Position numbers and translations under genes: made by a program. Positions 1 through 8,150 of a stretch of DNA of 11,765 nucleotides are shown piece by piece. Positions within the stretch are counted from its first letter, which is position 1; the number at the start of each line of letters is the position of its first letter. The notes below the pieces were generated by a model, which saw nothing but the letters and a program-made list of their open reading frames with translations, ran no database searches and was not told the origin of the DNA. Source of the stretch: Pseudomonadota bacterium (GTDB taxonomy: Bacteria > Pseudomonadota > Alphaproteobacteria > Acetobacterales > Acetobacteraceae); the NCBI GenBank assembly GCA_021815835.1, contig JAKAZN010000018.1, positions 1-11,765 on the forward strand, given 5' to 3'.

Positions 1-1
1 C

Positions 2-358
2 GGGTTCGTGGTCGGCTCCCGCCCCGCCGATGCGAGCACCGTCGTCACCGACCCCGTTATCGTCTTCGAGATCCTGAGCGCGAGCACCGCCAACACCGAT
101 CTGATTACCAAGAATGCCGAATACCGCGCCACACCCTCGATCGCGCGCTACGTCATCCTCGAGCAGACCCATATCGCCGCGATGGTCTTCGTCCGTCACG
201 GCGAAGATTGGGTCTGCGACGTGCTCGCCGGCCCCGACGCCGTCCTGGCCCTGCCGGAGATCGCCCTCGCGCTTCCGTTGTCGGAGCTATACGCCGACCT
301 CGCGCTCACCGCCGCCGCCGAACCGCCTACCGATCCGCCGCCGCCTCCCGCCCCCTAA
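2..358 (+). CDS. Uma2-family (DUF820) PD-(D/E)XK nuclease-like protein, C-terminal part
   Basis: The reading frame is open from the left edge, so the start lies outside and only the last 118 residues are seen; GTG at position 8 is not a credible start. The visible part carries the Uma2 core: a strand DPVIVFEILS with the conserved acidic residues, a Ser/Thr-rich turn (SASTANTD), then TKNAEYRATPSIARYVILEQ, matching the family pattern of a Lys-Tyr helix followed by the 'Y-vle' strand. Uma2 proteins are small (about 180-200 aa), occur in many paralogous copies, and have a restriction-endonuclease-like fold; their biological role is largely unknown. The C-terminus is a low-complexity Ala/Pro tail ([12 protein letters not shown]). 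It converges on the hydrolase gene and the two stop codons share bases. Family call is fairly secure; nuclease activity is inferred from the fold only. Confidence 0.82.
   Translation, partial: GFVVGSRPADASTVVTDPVIVFEILSASTANTDLITKNAEYRATPSIARYVILEQTHIAAMVFVRHGEDWVCDVLAGPDAVLALPEIALALPLSELYADLALTAAAEPPTDPPPPPAP
355..358. other. Interlocked stop codons of two convergent genes
   Basis: The four bases CTAA hold the TAA stop of the Uma2 gene (356-358, + strand) and, read on the other strand, the TAG stop of the hydrolase (355-357). There is no room for a terminator between the two genes, so transcripts from either side must run into the opposite gene or be ended inside it. Confidence 0.9.
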
Positions 359-1077
359 CGCCGCGCCCCCGCCAGGATCGCTCCCCCCAGCGCGCGCGCC
401 ACGCACCGATAGCCAAGATCGTTGTGATGCAGCCAATCCGACGCAATAAACCCCATCTCCGGCCGGCCCTCGCGCGCCCAACCCCGCATCAGCCGGTCGC
501 GCGAGAACAGCCCCGCTCCGGTCGCCCGCGCGATCGCAGCCAAAGTCCCGTCGAACAGCGCGTCATCGCCCGCCGCCACCAGCTTCGGTGAGCGCTGGTT
601 GTCCATCAGCACCACGTCGATCCCCCGCAAGTGCAGCCGCCGCACACCGGCCGTGACCAGGCGGCGAAACGCCACCGGATCGCCCCGGTGCAGCGCGGCG
701 TTCGCGCCCACCTGCCAGATCACCAACTGCGGGCGCATGGCGATCGCGTCGCGATGCATCCGCGCCATCTCGCGCCGCGCATCCTGCCCGCCGATCCCGC
801 GATTGATGACGCGCACGGATCGGCCGGGCAGTGCCTCGCGCAGCATCTCCTGCAATTCCGCCGGATAGGTGTCGTCGGCGTCGGAGGCCATCACCCCCTC
901 GGTGGAAGAAGATCCGAGTGCCACGATCTTCACGGGAAGCCGCGCCCGCAGCGCCGCGGCCAGATGTGGCAGCACCAGTGCCGGCGTTCCCGGATCGGGC
1001 GGACAGGCGCGCGGGGCCGCGAACGCCGTCCCGCCCAGGATCAGCAGCGCGGCCAGCGCCGCGAGGTCAGCCCGCAT
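355..1077 (-). CDS. Secreted SGNH/GDSL-type hydrolase
   Basis: A 240-residue protein with an N-terminal export signal: a hydrophobic stretch [16 protein letters not shown], with likely cleavage near AFA-AP at residues 20-21. The mature part shows the SGNH blocks in order: block [10 protein letters not shown] (residues 53-61, nucleophile probably Ser57; the usual GDS is GSS here), block [11 protein letters not shown] (92-100, oxyanion Gly), block III VGANA (123-127, Asn126; a reduced GxND), and block V DWLHHND (214-220, Asp214 and His217 of the triad). This supports an esterase or acyl/acetyl-hydrolase acting in the periplasm; the substrate cannot be read from the sequence. The ATG lies inside the 3' end of gatB (11-bp overlap in another frame), has no good Shine-Dalgarno, and is therefore probably translated by coupling to gatB. 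The stop TAG overlaps the Uma2 stop. Confidence 0.85.
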   Translation of the reverse strand: MRADLAALAALLILGGTAFAAPRACPPDPGTPALVLPHLAAALRARLPVKIVALGSSSTEGVMASDADDTYPAELQEMLREALPGRSVRVINRGIGGQDARREMARMHRDAIAMRPQLVIWQVGANAALHRGDPVAFRRLVTAGVRRLHLRGIDVVLMDNQRSPKLVAAGDDALFDGTLAAIARATGAGLFSRDRLMRGWAREGRPEMGFIASDWLHHNDLGYRCVARALGGAILAGARR

Positions 1078-2527
1078 CCAGGGCCCGTTTCAACGCCGTA
1101 TTGACCAGCGCCGGATTGCCCTTGCCCGCCATCGCCTTCATCACCTGGCCGACGAAAAATCCGAACAGCTTGTCCTTGCCGGATTTGAACTCCGCCACCT
1201 TGTCCGCGTTGCCCGCCAGCACCGCGGCCACCGCGGTATCGATCGCGCCGGTATCGGTGACCTGGCGCAGGCCGCGCGCATCGATGATGGCGTCCGGCGC
1301 CGCGCCGGTATCCACCATCGCCTCGAACACCTCCTTGGCGATGCGCCCGTTGATCGTCGCATCGGCCATCCGATCGAGTAGCGAACCGAGCGCGGCGGCG
1401 GAGACGGGGCTGGTTTCGATCGTTCGCCCGGTGCGGTTCAGCGCCGCGAACAAATCCCCCATCACCCAGTTCGCGGCCAGCTTCGCATCGCGCCCCTTGG
1501 CCACCGTCTCGTAGAAATCCGCGGTCGATTGTTCCGCCACCAGCACGCCGGCATCATAGGCCGGGAGCCCGTAGGCGACGACGAAGCGCGCACGCTTCGC
1601 ATCCGGCAGTTCCGGCAGCCCGGCCCTCAGCTCCGCGATCCACGCCTCGTCCAGCACCAGCGGCAGCAGGTCCGGATCGGGGAAATAGCGATAATCATGC
1701 GCGTCCTCCTTCGACCGCATGGACCGCGTCTCCCCGCGCGCCGGATCATACAGCCTGGTTTCCTGCGTCACCGTCCCGCCCGATTCCCACACCTCGATCT
1801 GCCGCTTCGCCTCCGCCTCGATCGCCTGCATGACGAAGCGGATGGAGTTCACGTTCTTCACCTCGCAACGCGTCCGGAACGGCTCGCCATGCTTGCGCAC
1901 CGACACGTTCACGTCGGCGCGCATCGAGCCTTCGTCCATGTTGCCGTCGCAGGTGCCGAGATAGCGCAGGATGGTGCGCAGCTTGCGCAGATACGCCCCC
2001 GCTTCCTCCGGCGCGCGCAGATCCGGCTCGCTCACGATCTCCATCAGCGCCACCCCGGCGCGATTGAGGTCGATCAGCGATTTCGACGGATGCTGGTCGT
2101 GCAACGACTTGCCGGCATCCTGTTCCAGGTGCAGCCGGGTGACGCCGATCTGTTTCGTCTCGCCATCGGGGAGCTCGATCTCGATCACGCCCTCGCCCAC
2201 GATCGGATGGGCGAACTGGCTGATCTGGTAGCCGGCGGGCAGATCGGCGTAGAAGTAGTTCTTGCGGTCGAAACGGCTGACCGGATTGATGCGCGCGTTC
2301 AGCCCCAGCCCCGTGCGCACCGCCTGGGCCACGCAGACGCGATTGATGACGGGCAGCATCCCCGGAAACGCCGCATCGACGAAGCTCACCTGGGTGTTCG
2401 GCGCGGCGCCGAATGCGGTGGCGGCGCCGGAAAACAGCTTCGCCTGACTGATGACCTGGGCGTGAACTTCCAGACCGATCACGGTTTCCCAGGGGCCGGT
2501 GGCGCCTTCGAGAAGATAGGGGGGCAT
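1067..2527 (-). CDS. gatB: Aspartyl/glutamyl-tRNA(Asn/Gln) amidotransferase subunit B
   Basis: 486 residues, normal GatB length. GatB is the tRNA-binding and kinase/transamidase subunit of GatCAB, which converts Glu-tRNA(Gln) (and Asp-tRNA(Asn)) to the amidated form using ammonia from GatA. Seen in the sequence: the N-terminal [12 protein letters not shown] (13-24), a [19 protein letters not shown] catalytic-cradle segment (86-104), the signature [19 protein letters not shown] (151-169), [11 protein letters not shown] (221-231), and [10 protein letters not shown] (278-287), followed by the helical and YqeY-like tail that contacts tRNA. ATG at 2527 gives the start typical of the family (short leader, then 'EGATG.WE'). 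There is no clear Shine-Dalgarno at usual spacing. gatC and gatA are not next to it; upstream is divergent hrcA, downstream the overlapping SGNH hydrolase. Identity is secure. Confidence 0.97.
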   Translation of the reverse strand: MPPYLLEGATGPWETVIGLEVHAQVISQAKLFSGAATAFGAAPNTQVSFVDAAFPGMLPVINRVCVAQAVRTGLGLNARINPVSRFDRKNYFYADLPAGYQISQFAHPIVGEGVIEIELPDGETKQIGVTRLHLEQDAGKSLHDQHPSKSLIDLNRAGVALMEIVSEPDLRAPEEAGAYLRKLRTILRYLGTCDGNMDEGSMRADVNVSVRKHGEPFRTRCEVKNVNSIRFVMQAIEAEAKRQIEVWESGGTVTQETRLYDPARGETRSMRSKEDAHDYRYFPDPDLLPLVLDEAWIAELRAGLPELPDAKRARFVVAYGLPAYDAGVLVAEQSTADFYETVAKGRDAKLAANWVMGDLFAALNRTGRTIETSPVSAAALGSLLDRMADATINGRIAKEVFEAMVDTGAAPDAIIDARGLRQVTDTGAIDTAVAAVLAGNADKVAEFKSGKDKLFGFFVGQVMKAMAGKGNPALVNTALKRALDAG

Positions 2528-2613
2528 GGCGGAGATAGGGCCTAAGGTGACAAACGGACGAAGCGTGATACCGGAACCCGGGCGCGAGCGGAAGAACCGT
2601 CGGCGGGCCGCGA

Positions 2614-2642
2614 TTGACCACCCCAGTCCGGCTTCCTAGCCT
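2614..2642 (+). promoter_or_regulatory. Candidate sigma70-type promoter for hrcA
   Basis: In the 135-bp divergent spacer between gatB and hrcA, TTGACC (2614-2619) is followed after 17 bp by TAGCCT (2637-2642), which keeps the TA...T of a -10 box. Transcription from here would start about 10-15 bases before the Shine-Dalgarno of hrcA. No CIRCE element (TTAGCACTC-N9-GAGTGCTAA) is present in the spacer. This is a pattern match only. I could not place a convincing promoter for gatB in the opposite direction. Confidence 0.4.
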
Positions 2643-2662
2643 TTCGTCTCCCGGAGCCAAAC

Positions 2663-3748
2663 ATGGACAAACCCATCCCGCCCACCGCGCTGCTCGGCCG
2701 CCTCCCGGGCGGCGTGCCACCGGGCCTCGATGCCCGGTCCGCCGCCATCCTGCGCGAGATCGTGGAGCAATACGTCGAAACCGGCGAACCCGTCGGCAGC
2801 CGCACGCTGTCGCGCCTGCTGCCGATGGGCCTCTCGCCCGCGACCATCCGCAACGTGATGGCCGACCTCACCGATGCCGGCCTGCTCTTCGCCCCGCACA
2901 CTTCCGCCGGCCGCCTGCCCACGGATCGTGGCCTGCGGCTGTTCGTGGACGGCCTGCTGCAATTCGGCGAACTGGCGGAGGAGGATCGCTCCTCCATCAC
3001 CGCCGCGCTCGGCGCCTCCGGCCGTAGCCTTGAGGATACGCTCGCCGACGCCTCTGCCCTGCTCGCCGGCCTGTCGTCCGCCGCCGGAATCGTGCTGGCG
3101 CCGAAATCCGAAGGTCCGCTCAAGCATATCGAGTTCGTCCCGCTCGGCCCGGGCCGCGCCCTGGTCGTGCTGGTCGCCGGCGACGGGCACGTGGAAAATC
3201 GCGTCATCGAGACCCCGCCCGGCCTGCCGCCCAGCGCGCTGCAACAGGCGGGCAACTACCTCAACGCCCGCATCGTCGGCCGGCCGCTGGCGGAGCTGCG
3301 CCGGCTGGTCGCGGAGGAAACTTCGGCCAATCGCACCGAGCTCGATACCCTGTCGGCGCAGGTTGTGGCCACCGGCCTGGCCACCTGGACCAATGAGGGC
3401 CGGGGCGGCAGCCTGATTATTCGCGGCCAGGCACGGCTGTTGTCGGACGTCACCGAAGTGGAACGGATCGGCGCGATCCAGCGCCTGTTCGAACAGCTGG
3501 AGGCGCAGGAAACCATGCTGCGCCTGCTGGAGCTCGCCGAGAAATCCGACGGCGTGCGCATCTTCATCGGCGCCGAAAGCGGCCTTTTCGGCACGTCCGG
3601 AATCTCGATGGTGGTCTCCCCGGCGCGCGGGGAGGGCGGGCGGATCGTGGGCGCGATCGGGGTGATCGGGCCGACCCGGATCAATTACGGGCGGATCATT
3701 CCGGTGGTGGATTACACCGCGCGGGTGATCGGGCGGCTGCTGGGCTGA
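2663..3748 (+). CDS. hrcA: Heat-inducible transcription repressor HrcA
   Basis: 361 residues, usual HrcA length. HrcA represses chaperone operons such as groESL by binding CIRCE inverted repeats, and its folding is assisted by GroEL. Seen here: an N-terminal winged helix (about 22-92) with AAILREIVEQYVETGEPVGS, the recognition region LSPATIRNVMADLTDAGLL (57-75) and the wing HTSAGRLPTDRGLRLFVD (79-96); a central domain with KHIEFVPLGPGRALVVLV; and the characteristic C-terminus IGVIGPTRINYGRIIPVVDYTARVIGRLL. ATG at 2663 is preceded by GGAG (2653-2656) at 6-nt spacing. In many alphaproteobacteria hrcA is followed by grpE; here the next gene is convergent parE, with only 6 bp between the stop codons. 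No CIRCE is seen around the gene, so autoregulation through CIRCE is not supported. Identity is secure. Confidence 0.96.
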   Translation: MDKPIPPTALLGRLPGGVPPGLDARSAAILREIVEQYVETGEPVGSRTLSRLLPMGLSPATIRNVMADLTDAGLLFAPHTSAGRLPTDRGLRLFVDGLLQFGELAEEDRSSITAALGASGRSLEDTLADASALLAGLSSAAGIVLAPKSEGPLKHIEFVPLGPGRALVVLVAGDGHVENRVIETPPGLPPSALQQAGNYLNARIVGRPLAELRRLVAEETSANRTELDTLSAQVVATGLATWTNEGRGGSLIIRGQARLLSDVTEVERIGAIQRLFEQLEAQETMLRLLELAEKSDGVRIFIGAESGLFGTSGISMVVSPARGEGGRIVGAIGVIGPTRINYGRIIPVVDYTARVIGRLLG

Positions 3749-3754
3749 GCCCGG

Positions 3755-6386
<2,632 letters not shown>

Positions 6387-6392
6387 CGAAAA

Positions 6393-6767
6393 CTAGCAAT
6401 CCTGGCCAGTCGCGCCGCCGCCATCCTGGACCTGCCCCCCCGGCGTCGCGCGATCGACGATCCCCGGCAGCACCTTGCTCAGCAACGCCGAGGCTTGCGA
6501 TGGATCGACGCCGAATTTTGCCGCGATCGCCGTCAATGCGGGCCCGCCCAGCGCCTGCTCAAGCTCCCCCGCGCTCACCGGCTGGTTCGCCCCCGATCCA
6601 ACCCAGGACGCCACCTGACCGCCGAGTCCCGATTGTTGCAAATGCTGCACCAGGCCGCCCACACCTGGGATGCCGGCCGATTGCAACGCGTCCATCACCT
6701 GTTGTTCCTGATTCCCGCCGCCGAGCATCCCGCCCACCAGCCCGGAAATCTCGTCGAACAATCCCAT
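6393..6767 (-). CDS. YidB-like DUF937 family protein
   Basis: 124 residues. It begins MGLFDEISGLVGGMLGG, the usual start of YidB/DUF937 proteins, followed by a helical region (VMDALQSAGIPGVGGLVQHLQQSGLGGQVASWVG) and the conserved end segment NQPVSAGELEQALGGPALTAIAAKFGVDPSQASALLSKVLPGIVDRATPGGQV. Family members are small soluble proteins of unknown function; a DNA-binding role has been suggested for some relatives, but nothing here tests that. The start is decided by AGGAG at 6774-6778, which is 6 nt from ATG 6767; the in-frame ATG at 6773 touches the AGGAG, and further extension to 6902 runs through the hairpin region and reads as non-coding. The C-terminus is Gly/Gln-rich and ends in Cys. 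It is probably cotranscribed with the adenosyltransferase gene, 6 bp downstream. Confidence 0.88.
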   Translation of the reverse strand: MGLFDEISGLVGGMLGGGNQEQQVMDALQSAGIPGVGGLVQHLQQSGLGGQVASWVGSGANQPVSAGELEQALGGPALTAIAAKFGVDPSQASALLSKVLPGIVDRATPGGQVQDGGGATGQDC

Positions 6768-6796
6768 CGCCATCTCCTGCGCCCGAAACCCGGCAC

Positions 6797-6831
6797 GCGC
6801 GGCCGGGGGCCGATCCTGCCCCCGGCCGCGC
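6797..6831 (-). terminator. Strong GC-rich hairpin before yidB
   Basis: A perfect 14-bp inverted repeat (6797-6810 against 6818-6831) closes a 7-base loop. It lies after the stop of the small secreted protein and 18 bases before the Shine-Dalgarno of yidB in the leftward direction. There is no run of T after it on either strand, so it is not a textbook intrinsic terminator. It may still end or attenuate the upstream transcript, or mark an RNA processing site. Confidence 0.6.
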
Positions 6832-6853
6832 CGGAAGTCACCCGAAATTCGGG

Positions 6854-7186
6854 TTACGATTTGGCCGCATGCAGCCCCTTGGCCACCGCGGCCTTCTCGC
6901 AAACGAAGGACCCGTGCTTGGTCTTGCCGAAATACTTCGACTTCGCGCCGTGGAACGCCTTGCTGCCGCGGGCGCGCCAGACGACGGTATCGCCCGCGCA
7001 GCCGGCCTTCGCCTCGGCCTCGGTCTTGTAGCCATGCAGGCCGGTGGTCGCGACATGATGCGTCGCCGGCTTCTTCGACGTCGTGGCGGCCTGCGCCGCG
7101 GCCATCGGCGCGAAGGCGAGGCCAAGCCCGAGCATCGCGGTCAGGAACCGGCGGTGGCGCGGGGTCTGGGGGGAAAGCAGGCTCAT
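6854..7186 (-). CDS. Small secreted two-cysteine protein of unknown function
   Basis: 110 residues. An N-terminal signal peptide is clear: basic start (TPRHRRF, 8-14), hydrophobic core LTAMLGLGLAFAPMAAA, and an AQA-AT cleavage site near residue 33. The mature part of about 77 residues is Lys/Ala-rich with GLHGYKTEAEAKAGCAGDTVVW (49-70) and KSKYFGKTKHGSFVCEKAAV (82-101). Its only two cysteines (63 and 96) could form a disulfide in the periplasm. From memory, similar small secreted proteins with 'CPxDTVVW...YYGKTKxGxYMCE' are common and unnamed in alphaproteobacteria; I know no function. ATG at 7186 has GGAGAG (7194-7199) at 7-nt spacing and places the basic residues correctly; an in-frame ATG at 7201 has no such site. 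It is divergent from phaB and separated from yidB by a strong hairpin, so it is probably its own unit. Confidence 0.85.
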   Translation of the reverse strand: MSLLSPQTPRHRRFLTAMLGLGLAFAPMAAAQAATTSKKPATHHVATTGLHGYKTEAEAKAGCAGDTVVWRARGSKAFHGAKSKYFGKTKHGSFVCEKAAVAKGLHAAKS

Positions 7187-7372
7187 CGGTCGTCTCTCCA
7201 TGCTGGAAGCGCCCCCGTCACGGAACCCCGGACGGGACGCGCCCTCTTAGCACCATCGCGATCTGGCGAAATCGCGGCGGAAGCGTGGCGCAATAAGATT
7301 CCGGGCTGTATCGCCGCCCGCCCGGTGCTAGCCTGCCCGGGTGCAGAACCAATAGAGAGGGAGGGTTCCAGG
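7187..7372. promoter_or_regulatory. Divergent spacer between the secreted protein and phaB
   Basis: The 186-bp spacer must hold the start signals of both divergent genes. It contains GGAGAG (7194-7199) for the leftward gene and GGGAGGG (7359-7365) for phaB. A TAGCCT box (7329-7334) resembles the one before hrcA but lacks a good -35 at 17 bp. A short dyad, CGCGAT (7257-7262) and ATCGCG (7271-7276) with an 8-base gap, could be an operator, although such words are frequent in GC-rich DNA. I see no RNA gene, riboswitch or short ORF. Confidence 0.4.
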
Positions 7373-8095
7373 ATGGCACGCATCGCATTGGTCACCGGCG
7401 GCTCGCGCGGCATCGGCGCGGAGATCAGCCGCGCCCTGGCGGCCCAGGGGCGCACCGTCATCGCCAACTATGCCGGCAACGAGGCCGCCGCCGAGGCCTT
7501 CCGCGCCGACACCGGCATCCCGGTCATGCGCTTCGACGTCAGCGATTTCGCCGCCTGCACGGCCGCGATCGCGCAGATCACCGAACGCTACGGCCCGGTC
7601 GAGATTCTGGTGAACAATGCCGGGATCACGCGGGACGGCACGCTCGCGCGCATGTCGCGGGACATGTGGGACGCCGTGATCGATACCAATCTCGGCTCCT
7701 GCTATAATCTTTGCAAGCTTACGTTCGATGGGATGCGGGAGCGCAAGTTCGGCCGCGTCGTGAACGTGGGCAGCATCAACGGCCAGGCCGGGCAGTACGG
7801 CCAGGTCAACTACGCCGCCGCCAAATCCGGCATCCACGGGTTTACCAAGGCGCTCGCGCAGGAAGGCGCCCGCTACGGGATCACGGTGAACGCGATCGCG
7901 CCCGGCTATGTCGATACCGAGATGGTGCGCGCGGTCCCGGCCGATGTGCTGGCCAAGATCGTCGCGCGCATCCCGGTGGGACGGCTCGGCCATGCCGACG
8001 ACATCGCCCGCGGCGTGGCATTCCTGACCGCCGACGAGGCAAGCTTCGTCACCGGCAGCACCCTGTCGATCAACGGCGGCCAGCACATGTACTGA
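7373..8095 (+). CDS. phaB: Acetoacetyl-CoA reductase (PhaB/PhbB type)
   Basis: 240 residues, a classical short-chain dehydrogenase/reductase. PhaB reduces acetoacetyl-CoA to (R)-3-hydroxybutyryl-CoA with NADPH, the monomer-supplying step of polyhydroxybutyrate synthesis. Seen: the Rossmann glycine motif TGGSRGIG (8-15), NNAG (81-84), and the catalytic tetrad Asn106, Ser134, Tyr147 and Lys151. The stretch GSINGQAGQYGQVNYAAAKSGIHGFTKALAQE (133-164) is close to the wording typical of PhaB rather than of FabG, and AIAPGYVDTEMV follows. The start ATG has GGGAGGG (7359-7365) at 7-nt spacing, so upstream in-frame extension is rejected. No phaA (thiolase) or phaC (synthase) is in view. It converges on gltB. 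The main alternative is a FabG-like 3-oxoacyl-ACP reductase; the active-site wording makes PhaB more likely. Confidence 0.9.
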   Translation: MARIALVTGGSRGIGAEISRALAAQGRTVIANYAGNEAAAEAFRADTGIPVMRFDVSDFAACTAAIAQITERYGPVEILVNNAGITRDGTLARMSRDMWDAVIDTNLGSCYNLCKLTFDGMRERKFGRVVNVGSINGQAGQYGQVNYAAAKSGIHGFTKALAQEGARYGITVNAIAPGYVDTEMVRAVPADVLAKIVARIPVGRLGHADDIARGVAFLTADEASFVTGSTLSINGGQHMY

Positions 8096-8102
8096 CGCCG
8101 TT

Positions 8103-8141
8103 CTCCCTCTCCCCCTTCGGGGGAGAGGGGCGGGGTGAGGG
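8103..8141. repeat. Palindromic REP-like element / putative terminator between phaB and gltB
   Basis: A perfect 11-bp stem (8105-8115 against 8119-8129) closes a TTC loop and is followed by GCGGGGTGAGGG (8130-8141). The whole has the form of the CCCTCTCCCC...GGGGAGAGGG...GGGGTGAGGG palindromes that I recall being scattered between genes in many alphaproteobacteria; that recollection is not a search result. It sits between two convergent stop codons (8095 and 8151), a usual place for such elements, and could end transcription from both sides. There is no T-run on either strand. Confidence 0.7.
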
Positions 8142-8150
8142 CGTGCGCCG

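Noticed and set aside
1529..2545. Long + strand frame opposite gatB
   Set aside because: It mirrors gatB codons, shows no recognisable motif, and has an Arg/His/Gln/Leu-heavy composition typical of antisense shadows.
2528..2662. CIRCE operator before hrcA
   Set aside because: I looked for TTAGCACTC and GAGTGCTAA on both strands of the spacer; neither is present.
3742..3752. Terminator hairpin between hrcA and parE (GGGC-TGA-GCCC)
   Set aside because: It has only 4 base pairs with a 3-base loop, no T-run, and overlaps the hrcA stop; it is too weak to call.
6768..6902. N-terminal extension of yidB to 6902
   Set aside because: It would overlap the secreted protein gene and translate the hairpin region. 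AGGAG at 6774-6778 and the MGLFDE start fix the start at 6767.
7187..7201. ATG at 7201 for the secreted protein
   Set aside because: It lacks a Shine-Dalgarno; GGAGAG that would serve the ATG at 7186 overlaps it.
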